NCBI GenBank assembly: GCA_043228905.1
Contig: JBHGNT010000004.1
Location: forward strand, 19,592,001-19,656,000
Direction of reading: 5' to 3'
DNA: 64,000 nucleotides
DNA from: Azolla caroliniana
Taxonomy: Eukaryota; Polypodiophyta
Of the stretch, positions 29,039 to 41,851 are shown one piece after another. A program made the position numbers and the translations under genes. Every line of letters starts with the position of its first letter. Within the stretch, counting starts at the first letter, position 1. The notes under the pieces are model-generated. The model was not told the origin of the DNA. It ran no database searches and was given only the letters and a program-made list of their open reading frames with translations.

Positions 29039-31652
29039 ACGCGGACTTCGCTCTTGAAGGCCCGTCATCACTCTTCTCGGAGTCGGATTCGCATTGATCC
29101 GACTCGCCCTTATTGGTGTCGTACTCCGGCATCTTCTTCCCTTTTTCCTTGTGCGTAAAACGTCTCCTCGGCTTCTTGCGCGGGGAATGCACGGCCGAGT
29201 CTCCACTACTTGCCGGCTCTTCTTCGGACTGGTCACACCAACCCAGTCACTCATTCGGTCCACTTAGCTGAAATGAAATCGGACTCTCATAGAGGGTCTT
29301 GATTTCGCGGTCATCCAGAGGCTTTTCAGCCTCGCTGACCTCATCGTCAGAACTCGGGTCCGGAGATCCGGAGTTGGACTTGAGGTCCGGAGTCGGAGGC
29401 AAGTACCAGGACGCAGACTCGTCAAACACAACATCGCGGCTCACGTGAGCTTGTTTGATTCGGGGGTTATAACACTTATAACCCTTCTATTCATCTGAAT
29501 AGCCGACCAAGATACACTTCTTGGCTTTCGCGTCCAACTTCCTCTGTTTCTCCTTCGACACATGCACATATGCAATGCTACTGAAAACTCTGAAGTGTCG
29601 TAGATTCGGCTTTCTTCCGAAGTGCAGCTCATGCGCCGACCCTTTGTCTCCGATTCAATTTTGGATGTAGACCGCAGTTCGTACCGCTTTGGCCCAATAG
29701 AACTTGGGTAAGCTCTTTTCTTCCAGCATTGCTCGTGCCGCTTCCAGAACCGACCAATTTTTCCTTTCGGCTACGCCGTTTTGCTCCGGCATATACCTGC
29801 AACTAAATTCACGTTGAATTCCCATTTATTACAGATAACTGTTGAATTGGCCGGAAAAGTACTCTTTTCCCCCATCCGACCGCAGGCACATGATCTTTCT
29901 CCCTGTTTCCCTTTCTACAAAGCTTTTGAGGTCCCGGAAACAGTCAAAGACTTCACTCTTCTTTTCAATGAGATAGATCCACGTGTGCCGCGTGTAGTCG
30001 TCGATGATGGAAAAAAAATATCAACTCCCACCAAGACTAACATTCTGTGTCAGCCCCTATACATCTGAATGTATCAAGTCCAGCTTGTTCCGGCTTCGGT
30101 TATGCTCTTTGGGGAAAGGAAGTCAGTGTTGCTTCCCTAGCTGGCAGGCTTCACAAATTTGGGCCTTCCGGCCACTAAATTTGGGCAATCCGAACACAAC
30201 TTGTTTCGACTACAAGTCCTGAAGCCTTTGATAGTTCATGTGGCCTATCCACTTGTGCCACAAGTTGATGACCGACTCAAATTTTTGTCCTTTTGCGAAC
30301 ATTGCGGTGCCAACGTCATTGGTGTCGAGGATAAACATCCTCCCGTCTCTGCGCCCTTGCGCAATAACTTGGCCTTCCTCCTCGATGAAGCACCCGAGAT
30401 GCGTGAACCGGACATGCATCCCCTGGTCCAAATTCTTCATGATTGTCGGGACGTGTAGCACGTTCATGAGTTTCCCTTTTTGCCCAACATGGCTCAAGGG
30501 AACTTCACCAACATTCTTGATCGAATGTGGAGTGTCGTCTCCTATTGCGACTATTCCTGGTTGCATCGGTTTCTCAAGGTATGAGAACCACTCCTTATGG
30601 CTCGTCATGTGGTTTGACATGCCGGAGTCAACGTACCACGAAGACTTCGTTTCTTGTCTCGTCACGAAGGCTACCCCCTTTCCGACTTTTTTAGATCCTT
30701 CGGCATAGTGCGATCGCTGCCGATTTCTTTTGTCGGTTTGTCCATATCCAGATCCGGTTTTCTCCGAATCGGCGCGCTTCTTCCAGCACTCGTTGTCCTT
30801 GTGGCCTTTCTTGCCACAGTACCAGCATTCCACGATAGATTTCCCTTGACGGTTCTCATCACCTTGATTCTCCCTGTTTCCAGAGGGTCCAGAATTGTTG
30901 TTGGCATCACTTTGGCGCCTTCTTCCTTGATCCCGTCGGCCGCCTCCATTGCGCACCAACTCGCCTCGTCCACCACGACCACGGGGCCTATCTCCCTCCG
31001 TGTACAACATCTTGCTATCGGCGTGCGTACTCATCAATGCACCCGCGTGGTTCTCCTCTATAAGGAGCATCGACTGTAGGTCGAAAAACGACAGCGTATT
31101 CTCCTGTGTGCACACAACAATTCAGAACGCTCCGAACTTCGACGCCAGTCCCCTGAGACAGATCTGCACCATCTCGCATTCCTCAACATTCACATCGATG
31201 GAGGCTAAGGAGTCGCATATATCTTTGATCTTCGAGGTGTAATCAGCCACTAACAAATCACGCTGTCGGAGTTGGAGCTTTCTGGTTGTGGTGCTTGCGG
31301 CGAAAATCTTTTTCAGATTTCCCCAAGCATCCTTTGGCATTTTCGCATCTCGAATATAGCTCAAAAGTTGTTCGCTCAGTAGAGAACTTTGCTCGCCGAC
31401 TATTCCCAAGCCGAGAAGTCTTTGTGTGTCGAATTGAGTGTTGTGTCATTTGCTCTGTCGACATAGCTCCAATATCCATGCTCGAGTAGGGACTGGTGCA
31501 TCTTGTACGACCAAGACGTGTAATTGTTTCTGTCGAGCTTCTCGGTCAAAAGCTAGCTAACCATGCCTCTATCCATTCTGTTTTCCTATTCTTTACGAAG
31601 GTTAGGTTTTCATCTTGAGCTAAGGTTGGTTGCAGAGGTTCTCAACCCTCGT

Positions 31653-31664
31653 GCTCTGATACCA
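31653..31664 (-). other. Primer binding site of copia E1
   Basis: On the minus strand TGGTATCAGAGC, immediately after the CACA end of the E1 LTR. Confidence 0.85.
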
Positions 31665-32114
31665 TGTGAAAAGAACAACATGCGGAAGCAACAGAAAGCA
31701 GAATGTAAGAAAACACAGGTTTAATGGAGAGCTTGGACAAACACAGAGTACGCGGGAGAGACAAAGAGAGAGAGAGAACACACAACTCTATTCAAAAAAT
31801 AATACTCAGTCTGTACATAGAATGTGGTCAGTGAGCACTTGTATACAAGTCCATATGGACTGATAGAAGTACTAACACGTACTTCAATGCTCATAACTGA
31901 GCTCTACAGTAACTCCTAAAATATATTCCTACGCGGAATATCTTTCCAACAGCCTCACGGTTTACGCACCGCTACGGCTTCTTGTTGCGCACCGATTTGC
32001 TCACTGGTTTACGCACCCGGTTTACGCACCAGTCCGGCCTAACTGATCGGTCCCAACCGATCCGGTTCTCGGCTTGCATAGCCGATGGGCCATTGTTGAG
32101 CTTGTATCTCAACA
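31665..32114 (-). repeat. 5' LTR of copia E1
   Basis: 450 bp; on the minus strand TGTTGAGATACAAGC...TTTTCACA. It includes four TTTACGCACC-like repeats near 31960-32030 (plus-strand reading), absent from the E2 copy. It abuts gypsy-5 RT at 32115, so the element inserted into gypsy-5. Confidence 0.7.
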
Positions 32115-33395
32115 AAGTGGATAGCGGTTGCACACTGTGAGTTTCTTGAGACCCCAATAGTCTACACATAAGCGTAGAGAGTCGTCCTACTTCTTCACAA
32201 ATAATATAGGGGCCCCGACTGGCGACTTAGAAGGTTGAATAAATCCTTTTGCGAGGTTCTCATCCAGATACACTCAAAGGGCCTTTAGCTCTGGTGCAGA
32301 CAATGCATATAGAGGACCAAAGGGTGGACACGCGCCATCTTGACTATCGATGGGACAGTCGTAGAGCCGGTGTTCGGGCAAACGATCTGCATTATGTTTC
32401 TCAAATACATCGGAGAAGTCTTTATACTTGTCGAGAATAGGACAGAATGTGTTAGAAGTAGCTCCACAAACAGCGAGCAGTTTCACATCGTCCACAAACG
32501 GTGAGCAGGAGTGGCCGAGTCGGAATCGACCGTCTCCGGAGGATGTGAAACTGAATTGACCTTCATAGTTGTGTGCGAGCATCCTAGCTCGCTAAATGTG
32601 ATCGAGCGATTGCACCAATCCACTATTCAATTGTGCGCCTCCAACCACGATAGTCCTAAGACGATCGGATGCCGAGGGGATGCAATGAGGTAAAAGGGGA
32701 GCTCTTCCTGGTGGGAGCCCACATGAAGCCCTAATGGGATTGTAGTCTCGATAATTGCTCCTGACGAGAGGACACACACGTCAATGGCTTCAACAGGAAT
32801 GGGTTTTGAGAGGCACACGACGGGTATCCCATGTGCTCGGGCGAATGCCACATCGATGAAGCAAGAAGTCGCTCCAGAATCCAGTAAAGCGACAAACTCA
32901 ATGGAACTGGAATTAAAAGAAAGGCATACCTCCAATGTGAAATTGTCTGATCTTCTAGCAATGGAACCACGAAAATGTGGATGACTAGAGACGTCCAGCT
33001 GCATGGCACCTACTCCAATTGGATGATGTCCTTTTCCGGATGTTGGGGTCCATTGGCTCGATGGAATGGTGGGCGATTACTCCTTGGACAATGGCGAAGG
33101 AGATGACCTGAGGCACCACAATATAGGCACAATCCATTAACCTGCCAAAATTCTCGTTCGGCATCAGTCAATGGCCGAAAGCGAGCTTGAGATCAATTTC
33201 CGTTGGGAGTGGAGCATCTGCCAAAGTAGGGGAGCGTGACACCACTGACAGGAGTGATACCTGGGGTTGTACGACCGGGGCGTGTCGTGGAAGTGAATGA
33301 GTCGAACCCCAAGTTTGACGCTCTTCCTAGCGAAATTTAAAAAGACGATTGTCACAATGGACTGCTTGTGAAATCACTTGGGATAACGAGGTGGG
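32115..33395 (-). pseudogene. gypsy-5 gag-protease-RT fragment
   Basis: Zinc knuckle CLYCGASGHLLRHC near 33100-33140. Protease FVALLDSGATSCFIDVAFAR within 32627-33004. The linker to RT has RLPEHRLYDCPIDSQDGACP (32274-32582), followed by the RT start (LAKGFIQPSKSPVGAPILF, near 32180-32260). It is cut off inside RT by the E1 LTR and on the right by unique DNA near 33395, so integrase and LTRs are missing. It resembles gypsy-2 in the EHRxYDC block. Frames are broken near 32600 and 33010. Confidence 0.8.
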
Positions 33396-34213
33396 CTCTG
33401 TATGTATGTATGTATGTATCTTGGCTACATTTTAAACCATGTGTGTGCGTGCGTGTCTATCTTCTTGTTCTTGAACACACTAATTTAGGCTCGTTTCGTA
33501 ATTAACGTAAACCTTTGGTTGATCTGTGTGTGTGTGTGTGTAGGAGATATATGTATTGGGGGGATAGGGTGGGGGTTAAAGTATGAATGACATTGGCATG
33601 GAGCCCTATGCCTATGCCTATCACATGGAACCCTATCCCTACACCATTATGTAATGTATCTACCTTTCTATGTAATGTTCCAAGGGTCTATTATATATGT
33701 ATAGGGTATTTATTCTTATAGAAGGAGTATGTATCTATCTTTCTACGTAATTTTCCAAGGATGTATTATATATATAGAAGCAATGTGTATCTATCTTTCT
33801 ATGTAATGTTCCAAGGGTATATTATAAATAGGGTATTCTTGTAGAAGCAGTATGTATCTATCTTTCTATGTAATGTTCCAAGGGTGTCATTAACTCTATC
33901 TCGCAAATTCTATTTCTTATTGTGAATAGGCTCCTTCAAACAAACATTCAGACATGGGACACACAAAATTATCTATCCTAATTTATGATGAACAATATTC
34001 AAATGGGATTGTATTAAACTGAAAATGGCATAATCTGGCGAGAATTATAGCAATGGCCATTGTCTATGTCTTAATGACCCAAACTTGTGTGCATCACATT
34101 ATGTACTACAACATGCAGAATTGTTAACATTGACCTCAACAAAGCTTGAGACTTGATATCTATTGGCATCTCCAATAACATGATCAGATGATAGATGTAA
34201 TGAAGTCACGAGA

Positions 34214-34274
<61 letters not shown>

Positions 34275-35109
34275 TTTCATGAGAAGAACATATTTTGTCT
34301 CTTGGGCCCATACACCATTCCTTTATCTTTTTGTGTTGTCTTTATCATGTTCTTTGGTGCCATCTTTAATACTCGAATTAATTGACAACGATTTCCATGT
34401 TTGAAGAAATACTTGTGCATTATCGCATCACTTAAATCCTAGTTTATTTTCTAAGATGTCAACTGTCGGGTTGGTATTTATCATAATATTTTCAAATCAT
34501 AGAGGATTAAATTATATAACTAAACTTAAAGGCAATAATTATTAAGTGTTAGTTAAAGCAAAATGTGACGGCATCATCTAAGGAATTTGTAACATAATTT
34601 AAAAATTAAGGTTGTTGGTTCCACACCCAAGCAATGGGTTATTTATTTATAAATATTGTGTCCCCATTTCACTTACGTCATCCTGTGTGTGTGTGTTTTT
34701 TGCCCATGTGCCTCTATATGTATGTATGTAATCATATGAACATATGTAAATTCAACATTTGTCTCTCTCTATAATTGGATGGAGATTTGTGTGGAACGTT
34801 CGCATTCATTAGCTCATTTGTGTTTGAGAAGGCCTAATATGTAAAATATACATACTGAATTATGTGGTGTGAACGAAGAGCCATGAATTGGGAAATGTAT
34901 ATGTACACATATTTAATAAGCTGTTTTGCTTGCACATTGGACGGATTGAAGAAATAATAATTATTATTAATCCAGGAGCAATGTCATAAATTCAACCTTC
35001 ATTGGTGTAAAGATGAGGGATTGATTGTTTTTTATTTAAATTAATTAGAATGAAGGCACCACCTCAGCCCCACACGCCCCCCACGCCTTCCAATAAATAT
35101 GTAACTATG

Positions 35110-35140
<31 letters not shown>

Positions 35141-35503
35141 TATGTTTACACACACACACAATACCTTCCTCCCTTTTATTTCCAATTAATAGATAGGTAG
35201 GGAATCAATCAATCAATCAATCAATCGGGGGCCAAACACACACACACACACACACATGCAATATCGGTTGGTCCGATAAGCAGCAAATAATAAATCATAA
35301 TAAGAATGGCATACATACATACAAATTAATTAAATAATTAGGGAATGGTTAATAGAAGGGTATGATGGTAGTATTAATTAAATCCACGGAACTCTCTGTG
35401 TCCCCATTCCATGAATGAATGCCATCATCATCACAATCATCTTCTACAGCACCATAAAGAAGACATTTTGTTGTTGTTGTTGTTGAAGAAGACTTCTTCT
35501 TTT
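33396..35503. other. Intergenic DNA with microsatellites, 3' of the pectinesterase gene
   Basis: No gene seen. Features: TATG repeats at about 33399-33418; a roughly 65-bp unit (TATCTATCTTTCTATGTAAT type) repeated about four times at 33652-33887; a TA run at 34216-34272; GTAT repeats at 35106-35138; AATC repeats at 35199-35225; a CA run at about 35237-35257. This is single-copy-looking plant DNA, unlike the retrotransposon DNA on both sides. Confidence 0.7.
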
Positions 35504-38104
35504 TTATGTCTGGGAGAGCCATTGCTCACCATTGATGAAACCGGTGTGAAGGAATGGTCGGGCTTGTGCGTCGGTCAGCACTCTCGACCATGAAACACGT
35601 TTCGATCGGTTCGCGCCCGGTCCCGAGCACTGGTACTCCGCGTAGAACACAGTCCTTTGGGTAAAATAAATAATTTATTATTATTCATAGAAAGAAAGGA
35701 AGAAAGAGTTAGTTTAAAATACATAATTATGTATGTATGTATATGAGACTTGAGTTGGTTGGACTGGAATTACCCCTCATCTTCTTATATACATATATAT
35801 AAGTTGTAACAGTAACAGTACTTACTTTTCTCTGCTGGGGTCAGCCCAGTTGAACCATCCTTGGGGGAGGATGATGTTGTCGAAGTAGGTGTAGGCGTAG
35901 ACGACCCTGGAGGCGCGGCCCCACGCACGCCCCAGGTAGATGTTCCCCGACCCCGTCACGACACAGCTCATGAACGAGAACCCCGTGTTCTCCGACGTGC
36001 TCTCTCTCTTCTGAGCTGTCAGCGATCCGTTGGGCGACGCGATCGAGTGGATTCGGCATTGCTGTTTTGTTTTGTTTTGTTTTGTTTTGTTCATCATCAT
36101 GTTGTTGTTGTTGCCCACATTTATTTAATTTAATCATTATTATTATGTACATAATATACATATATCCATGCAATGCAAATTCAAATTCAATATCATTAAT
36201 AATCATTTAATATATGATGTTGATGTACGTACGAAGTAGAAGGATCGGCCGTTGCCGAAAATGAAGTCGATGGAACCCTCGATGTAGCAACGATAGAAAT
36301 AATGGCGGCCCTTGTGGTCATAGAGTGTGTCTTGTGCGCCGTAGAAGTTGACATTGAAGAAGGCGGCATAATCTCCGCTAATCCGCAGTGCCACTGCTTG
36401 CTTTCCAACCGCACCACCGGGGGGAGCAGGTGCAGTGTTCTGCGAATACATATTGCACATTAATACAGAAGAATACATACATACATTTTGTGACCTTCAA
36501 ATTTTTAAGGGCCCAAAGATAATAAATAAATAAAATGGATGTACTTGTGCAATTTTCTTATACGCACTGCACATTGTACAGAATAATTTGACAACTAACT
36601 AGACTCTGAACATTTGAAAGGACACTCATCATCATCATCATTGATTTTAGTAGGACTATACAGAGCATGACTGAATACCACCCACTGTACACAACAATCT
36701 CAATTAAATTATATATTAATACCATTCCACCAATGATGATTGCATTATGGCATGCACAAGAAGTCTATATATATATATATATATATATATATCTGCCCCA
36801 CAGTCTATGATCCCCAGGACTTATGAACAGTAAGTCTAGTAGTAGTATATGTACCCTGAAGGAGATGTCTTTTGCAGTGAAATGGTCTCCATTTACTGCG
36901 ACCGATGCCGACTTGAAGGTGCTCCCCGCAGAAGTTGCGGTATCGCCCCACTGGATCTCCGTGAGCCGAGGACCATCTCCTTGGAACGTGATCCAATCTT
37001 GATCCACCGTCACTTTCTCTCTGCACCATTCATTCATCACAATCCAAACAATCTAGATTAACCATCCAGACTTGATAATAATTTATCAATTCCAACTCCT
37101 TCCTAATTGTACTACAATAAGATTTGGTTGATTCATGGGTTTAGGCCAAATTGCACATCACATAATTATATTCTTTTCTTGTTTGATTAATATTTTTGGA
37201 TTGAGCTGACCCATTTGATAGTCTTAATTTTATAAGGCCCATTTTGTAGGTAAGTGCAGCTTAATATGGTATTGGTATTAGAATTGGGGTGATCTTATGA
37301 TGCTAGTGAATCTAAAAAAACAATACATAGTTAAACAGCATTACTACACACAAGTTACTAATCGTGCAACTAGTACTAACAATTCTCTTTTCGACAGCAT
37401 TATATGGACCCTCAGATAAATAGCTTAATGGGGCCTAATAGAAAGGGGCTTTTAAATTAATTATATTTGAGTGACCAAATTTGCTTAGATTATATGCACT
37501 TGTCAACGCTACGTGGGTTGTATAGTTTGCACGACCTATTATAATTATATTAAGCAGCATTTAGGCTAAATAAAAAATGATGATGGATGATGAATCATTA
37601 GTGAGGGATGATGAATTATTAGTGATGGATGATGAATTATTGTGTGACACACTTGTAGATTCCAGCCTTGATCTGGATGACGACTCGCTTCTTGTTGGAT
37701 TTGGGGATGCTGTTTACGGCAGCCTGGACGGTCTTGAAGTTTCCGGAGCCGTCTTTGGCAACAACGATGGTGTTGGGGGTTGACGAAGGGGTGGATGCCG
37801 CGAATGCGTCACCGCGCGTCAGCTGCTCCGACACTTCCAAGTTGCTCCGACCCGTCGTCTTCTTATGGTGTTGGTGTTTGTGATGAACCCAAAAGCTCCC
37901 TTTCTTGTTGTATTCTTTTGGTTGTACATCATAAGAGCTAGACGTCTGCGCCATGCGGTCGAACCAACTGTCCTCATAGTCAGCCGCCGCGACGCCCCGA
38001 ATCCCATCATTATGATCCACCAAACTACTACTACTCATCATCAGTGCCAGCACCACACTCACATACAACAACATTTTGTGTTTCTGCAAACTCATCCCCT
38101 CCAT
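35504..38104 (-). CDS. Pectinesterase (pectin methylesterase), five exons, cell wall
   Basis: Joining 38104-37653, 37020-36855, 36439-36233, 36061-35826 and 35654-35504 gives an open frame of 403 aa. All four introns are GT-AG with matching phases (2, 0, 0, 2). The start is the first ATG in frame; residues 1-26 form a signal peptide ([10 protein letters not shown], then [12 protein letters not shown]). Conserved pectinesterase motifs are all present: [28 protein letters not shown] and LGRAWG. In the known family mechanism the Asp of QDTL acts as acid/base, the Asp of DFIFG is the nucleophile, and the Arg of LGRAW binds substrate. The C-terminus VSWSRVLTD...[10 protein letters not shown] is typical. 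The enzyme removes methyl esters from homogalacturonan in the wall. There is no full pectinesterase-inhibitor pro-domain, only a short His/Ser-rich N-terminal segment, so it belongs to the type without inhibitor domain. It is the only intact host gene here. Confidence 0.93.
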
Positions 38105-38223
38105 GGTATGGTATGGCACTGCAGCTACTATGGATAGAGTAGTAATAGTAGTAGTAGTGGATAGTTGTAACCAAAAGAAGAGGGGAGAGGGATATGATAT
38201 CACAAGGATGCAATCAGCACTCA

Positions 38224-38233
38224 CTTATATACA
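38224..38233 (-). promoter_or_regulatory. Possible TATA box of the pectinesterase gene
   Basis: On the minus strand GTATATAAGT lies about 120 bases upstream of the start codon, a plausible plant TATA box position given a short 5' UTR. A second candidate (TATAAATA-like on the other side) near 38346 cannot be excluded. Transcript ends are not visible in sequence. Confidence 0.4.
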
Positions 38234-39178
38234 TACATGGAGCATGCAAGTCAAGTCAAGACTTAGTATGTATGGGTGTGATGTGAACGCTGAATGCCCT
38301 TTCCTTCTCTATCTATAGAATGAACTAAGGGGAAAACAAGAAGCAGTATAAATAGTTATGGAAGACAGTGAGATTCATTTTGGATTGTTACTCATCTTAG
38401 CTGGCAAGTGCTCCTTCAGCCCTATATTTTATGTGTGGAGGTTTTTTTCCACTCCTTTGAAATGTATACCACAACTATACTATATTATGTATGTTATGTA
38501 TGCCAAGTTATCTCATCTCACATCCCTTATAACTAGGGATTCCAAATTTGACCCCCAAGTTGCCTCCTCTTTCTCTTAACTTTACTTGGTCTCTCTTTTT
38601 CTTTAAGTTTTGATGCCTCCCCAACGCTCATGTGCACTACACCCAATTTTGTCACCCAAAAGAGGAGGATCTCTCCCATGGTTGACATTTGTATACATAT
38701 GTAGTTAGATCATCGTCTCTATTTGTCTTGTTTCCTCACCCTTTCCTGGACCTCCATTATGTGTTGCATTCAAAGGTATATGGTCCGCCCCGAATATTAA
38801 AAAGAAAAGCTTCACTTGCAATTTTGGTTATGCTTGCTTGTACATTATGTAACCCCTCCTCGTGTAAATTTCCACTTGGGACGCAACAACACAAAAACAA
38901 GAGTTCAATTTCCAAATGGAATTTTTAACTGGGGAACGAAATATACAGTCGGATTATGTCGAATTTCTCATAAATTCCAAAAATTCCGGGCCTCATATCA
39001 AGCAAGGAAAGGAGCTCGGTCAATTCCTAAAGAAAGATATCAGTGAAAGATTGTTGGTTATGTGGGTGTCTCTTTCCACTCGTCATTCACATCACGAGCG
39101 TTTTTCCACATGACATGAGGTGCACCACGAAATGTTGCTTGAATGTTTTACAATTGTCTACATTGACTATATTCTTTC
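38234..39178. other. Pectinesterase upstream region, no further gene seen
   Basis: AT-rich unique-looking DNA between the gene and the copia element. Short open frames here have no recognisable domain. It would hold the promoter of the pectinesterase gene. Confidence 0.5.
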
Positions 39179-39219
39179 TAGCCTTAGCCTATACGAACAC
39201 GAAAAAGGACAGTTCCATT
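39179..39219 (+). repeat. Left part of a host direct repeat split by copia A4
   Basis: TAGCCTTAGCCTATACGAAC and the following AAGGACAGTTCCATT match the block at 50166-50221 (AACCTTAGCCTATTCAAACA, then AAGGACAATCCCATTTCATA). Continuing past the insertion (50144-50165) completes the first copy. The empty site was therefore a tandem duplication of roughly 57 bp. Confidence 0.75.
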
Positions 39220-39886
39220 TGACGGGAACTGAAACGCTCCTTATGCGCGACGCTCGGCCACAACCGAGCTTAGAATGATACACAGAAAAACGGGAAATAA
39301 AACACGACACAGAGAAGAGGAAGATACACAGGAGGTTTACGTGGAAAAACCCCAAACTAGGGGGAAAAAACCACGGCAGCCCACAGGCTGCAAACTGTCA
39401 CTATGTAAGAATGTACAATAGTGAGTTCACTGAGGCAACGACCTCGTGCTCACAGATCTTCGCCACAGGCGGCGGTCACAATAGAGGCAACGACCTCTTT
39501 CTCTCTCTCTCTGTACAGTTACGCACACTGATCTCGTGCAAAACAGAATTGACAACAACACAAACTAAAGTTTGCCCTAAGTCATATTTATACTAATATG
39601 ACTTTTCGGCTATTTACAAATATAGCCTCGGTGGACTATCAGAAAACATATTTACGAATATGTCTCTTCATCCGGTTCTCCGTAGCCGAGTACTCCTCAT
39701 CCGGTTCATACCGGGTCTGCACCATCCGGCTCTCCGTAGCCGGGTACTCTTCATCCGGTTCATACCGGGTCTGCACCATCCGGCTCTCCGTAGCCGGGTA
39801 CTCCTCATCCGGTTTCGGCCTCGGCCGAGTTTGTTCATCAGCACTGTTCTTATCCCTTCCCATCCGGAGGGACCTGTCTCCCAACA
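39220..39886 (-). repeat. 3' LTR of copia A4
   Basis: 667 bp. On the minus strand TGTTGGGAGACAGG...GTTCCCGTCA, with about two full 54-bp repeat units. The polypurine tract follows on the right (AAGGGGGAGTT, minus strand, 39887-39897). It lies upstream of and on the same strand as the pectinesterase gene. Confidence 0.92.
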
Positions 39887-40857
39887 AACTCCCCCTTCAC
39901 TCCGGCATGGGATGTCTTACCAGTCCGATCCTCTTCCGGCATGCATCCAGCTTGTCGGGTATCAACACTTTAGTCAGCATATCTGACCCGTTCTCGGCCG
40001 TGTGGATCTTCGTCAACGCGAACTCCTGGTCATCTACTCTCTCCCGGATCCAGTGGTACCTCCGCTGGATATGCTTCATCCGGGAATGGTAGGCCGCATT
40101 CTTAGCAAGGTGGATGGCACTTTGACTGTCGCAATAGAGTCGGTATTCATCTTGCCGGATACCGAGCTCTCCGATGAAGTCCTTCATCCATAATATTTCC
40201 TTGCCGGCTTCCACAGCTGCCATGTACTCCGCCTCCGTGGTTGACAATGCAACCGTCTTCTGCAACCTCGACTGCCATGAAACAGCTCCCCCTGCATATG
40301 TCATTACCTACCCGGATGTAGACCGGCTGGTATCCACATCAGCCGACATGTCCGAATCGGTGAAACCGTCCAGTTGGGGTTTTCCGGAGCCGAATCGGAG
40401 ACACGTATTTGAAGTGCCCTTCAAATACCGGAGTATCCATTTGATCGCGTTCCAGTGCTCCTTGCCGGGATTGCTCATAAACCGGCTCACCACTCCGACT
40501 GTGTATCCTATATCCGGTCGAGTACAAACCATTGCGTACATCAAGCTCCCGATGGCAGAGGCATATGGAATCTTCATCATATCCGCCTTCTCTGCTTTCG
40601 TCTTCGGGCTTTGCTTGCCGGATAGCCTGCAGTTTGCCGGAAGTGTCGATCCGACCGGTTTCGCTTCTGACATGTTGAACCGGTGAAGCACCTTTGTCAC
40701 ATACTTCTCCTCTGACAGCCATAATTGCTTCGCTGACCGGTTCCGGATGATGTGCATCCCCAACATCTGTCTTGCCGGACCCAAGTCTTTCATTGAGAAG
40801 GTCTGGTTGAGAGCCTTCTTCAGCATCCGTATTTTGACTTGGTCACGTCTGACGATC

Positions 40858-41026
40858 TGTCGAATACATGTGTATAATGGATGTATTCACACTATCCTGT
40901 TTTGGCCATTTATGTAATTAGCATAAAGGGTAGTTGCCCTAAGTCGGTCACTATATATAGTGACCTTGTAACCTTTTTGTAAGGTTAGTGGTTGTATTAT
41001 TTGCTTTATGAAATAAAGAGTCTTTT

Positions 41027-41063
<37 letters not shown>

Positions 41064-41150
41064 CAACGACCTACAAACTGTCATACGCAGGTATTCAGAA
41101 AAGAATCGAATGCTTCTTGATCTTCCGCAAAGACGACTTACTCCCCAACA
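40858..41150 (+). repeat. 5' LTR of copia H
   Basis: 293 bp, TGTCGAATAC...CTCCCCAACA. It contains the palindrome GGTCACTATATATAGTGACC (40946-40965), whose centre could serve as the TATA box. AATAAA lies at about 41012, before the CT run. Confidence 0.92.
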
Positions 41151-41152
41151 TC

Positions 41153-41164
41153 TGGTATCAGAGC
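41153..41164 (+). other. Primer binding site of copia H
   Basis: TGGTATCAGAGC, two bases after the 5' LTR. Confidence 0.92.
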
Positions 41165-41851
41165 AGAGGTTCGGCCGTCATCACCGCCTGCACAGCATTC
41201 GGTTCTTCACTTCATCACGGCCTGCACAGTATTCGCGTCATTCGAAGAAAGAGAGAAGAAGAACAAAAACGAGGTTTGCACCTCATCGCGTTAGATCCTC
41301 TTGCTTGGAGTAAGCCATCAGGTTGTACTCTGTTCCTTGTGATCGTAACCGCTCGAGGTGAAATCCCCTTGTGCATCATTGACACGATCGTGCTCCACTC
41401 GGTTAAACGGCATCCGAAAAGGTCATTAAACGCTGCTCGCCGCTCGTTGTAACCACTCGGTGCAGATCGGTCTCAAGACAACAACCCCAAATTCGTGCTT
41501 CATCCGGCTGATCGACATTCGAGAGGATCAGTTGGATCCATCTCTCTCGTCGCTGCAGTCACCCGAAGCCGAATCGGTCCAGATAATCGGTTTCAATAAT
41601 CGGTATTCGGTATATATATATCCGAAGCAAACCGGGCTCACTTCGACTCGGAACCATTCGGGAAGACCAGTCGGTTCTGTCCCTCAAGTTACCAGAGTCA
41701 ATTCGAGCAAGTTCAACAATACATATATTCGAAGCCGAACCGACTCACGTTCAAATCCGACTAGAACGATATCGGGTGAGCCAACCGGCTGCACTCCAAC
41801 AAGGTTCGTAGTCAACTCCGAACCGAGCTTCGTTAACCGAAACCAAATTTG

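Larger units (their letters stand above)
27885..31664 (-). pseudogene. Copia E1 gag-pol, degenerate, with a solo LTR inserted
   Basis: Gag lies near 30990-31490 (LSEQLLSYIRDAKMPKDAWG), the zinc knuckle CWYCGKKGHKDNEC near 30788-30830, protease (SWYVDSGMSNHMTSHKEW) near 30600-30660 and the pre-integrase domain (LWHKWIGHMNYQRL) near 30210-30260. Integrase blocks follow at 29700-30200 (FFSIIDDYTRHTWIYL, PEQNGVAERKNWSVLEAA). 29240-29470 is the serine-rich link (YNPRIKQAHVSRDVVFDESA). RT begins with WRAAMEEEMRALAKNETWDL near 28000-28060, but an internal deletion joins it to the YEARLVAKGYA block. In-frame stops and frameshifts throughout. The 3' end is lost at the junction with A3. Confidence 0.8.

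Noticed and set aside
34099-34385. Frames encoding alternating Tyr-Ile
   Set aside because: Product of the TA dinucleotide run at 34216-34272.
38105-38224. Upstream extension of pectinesterase exon 1 by 40 codons
   Set aside because: The extension has no ATG; the ATG at 38104 is followed by a good signal peptide.
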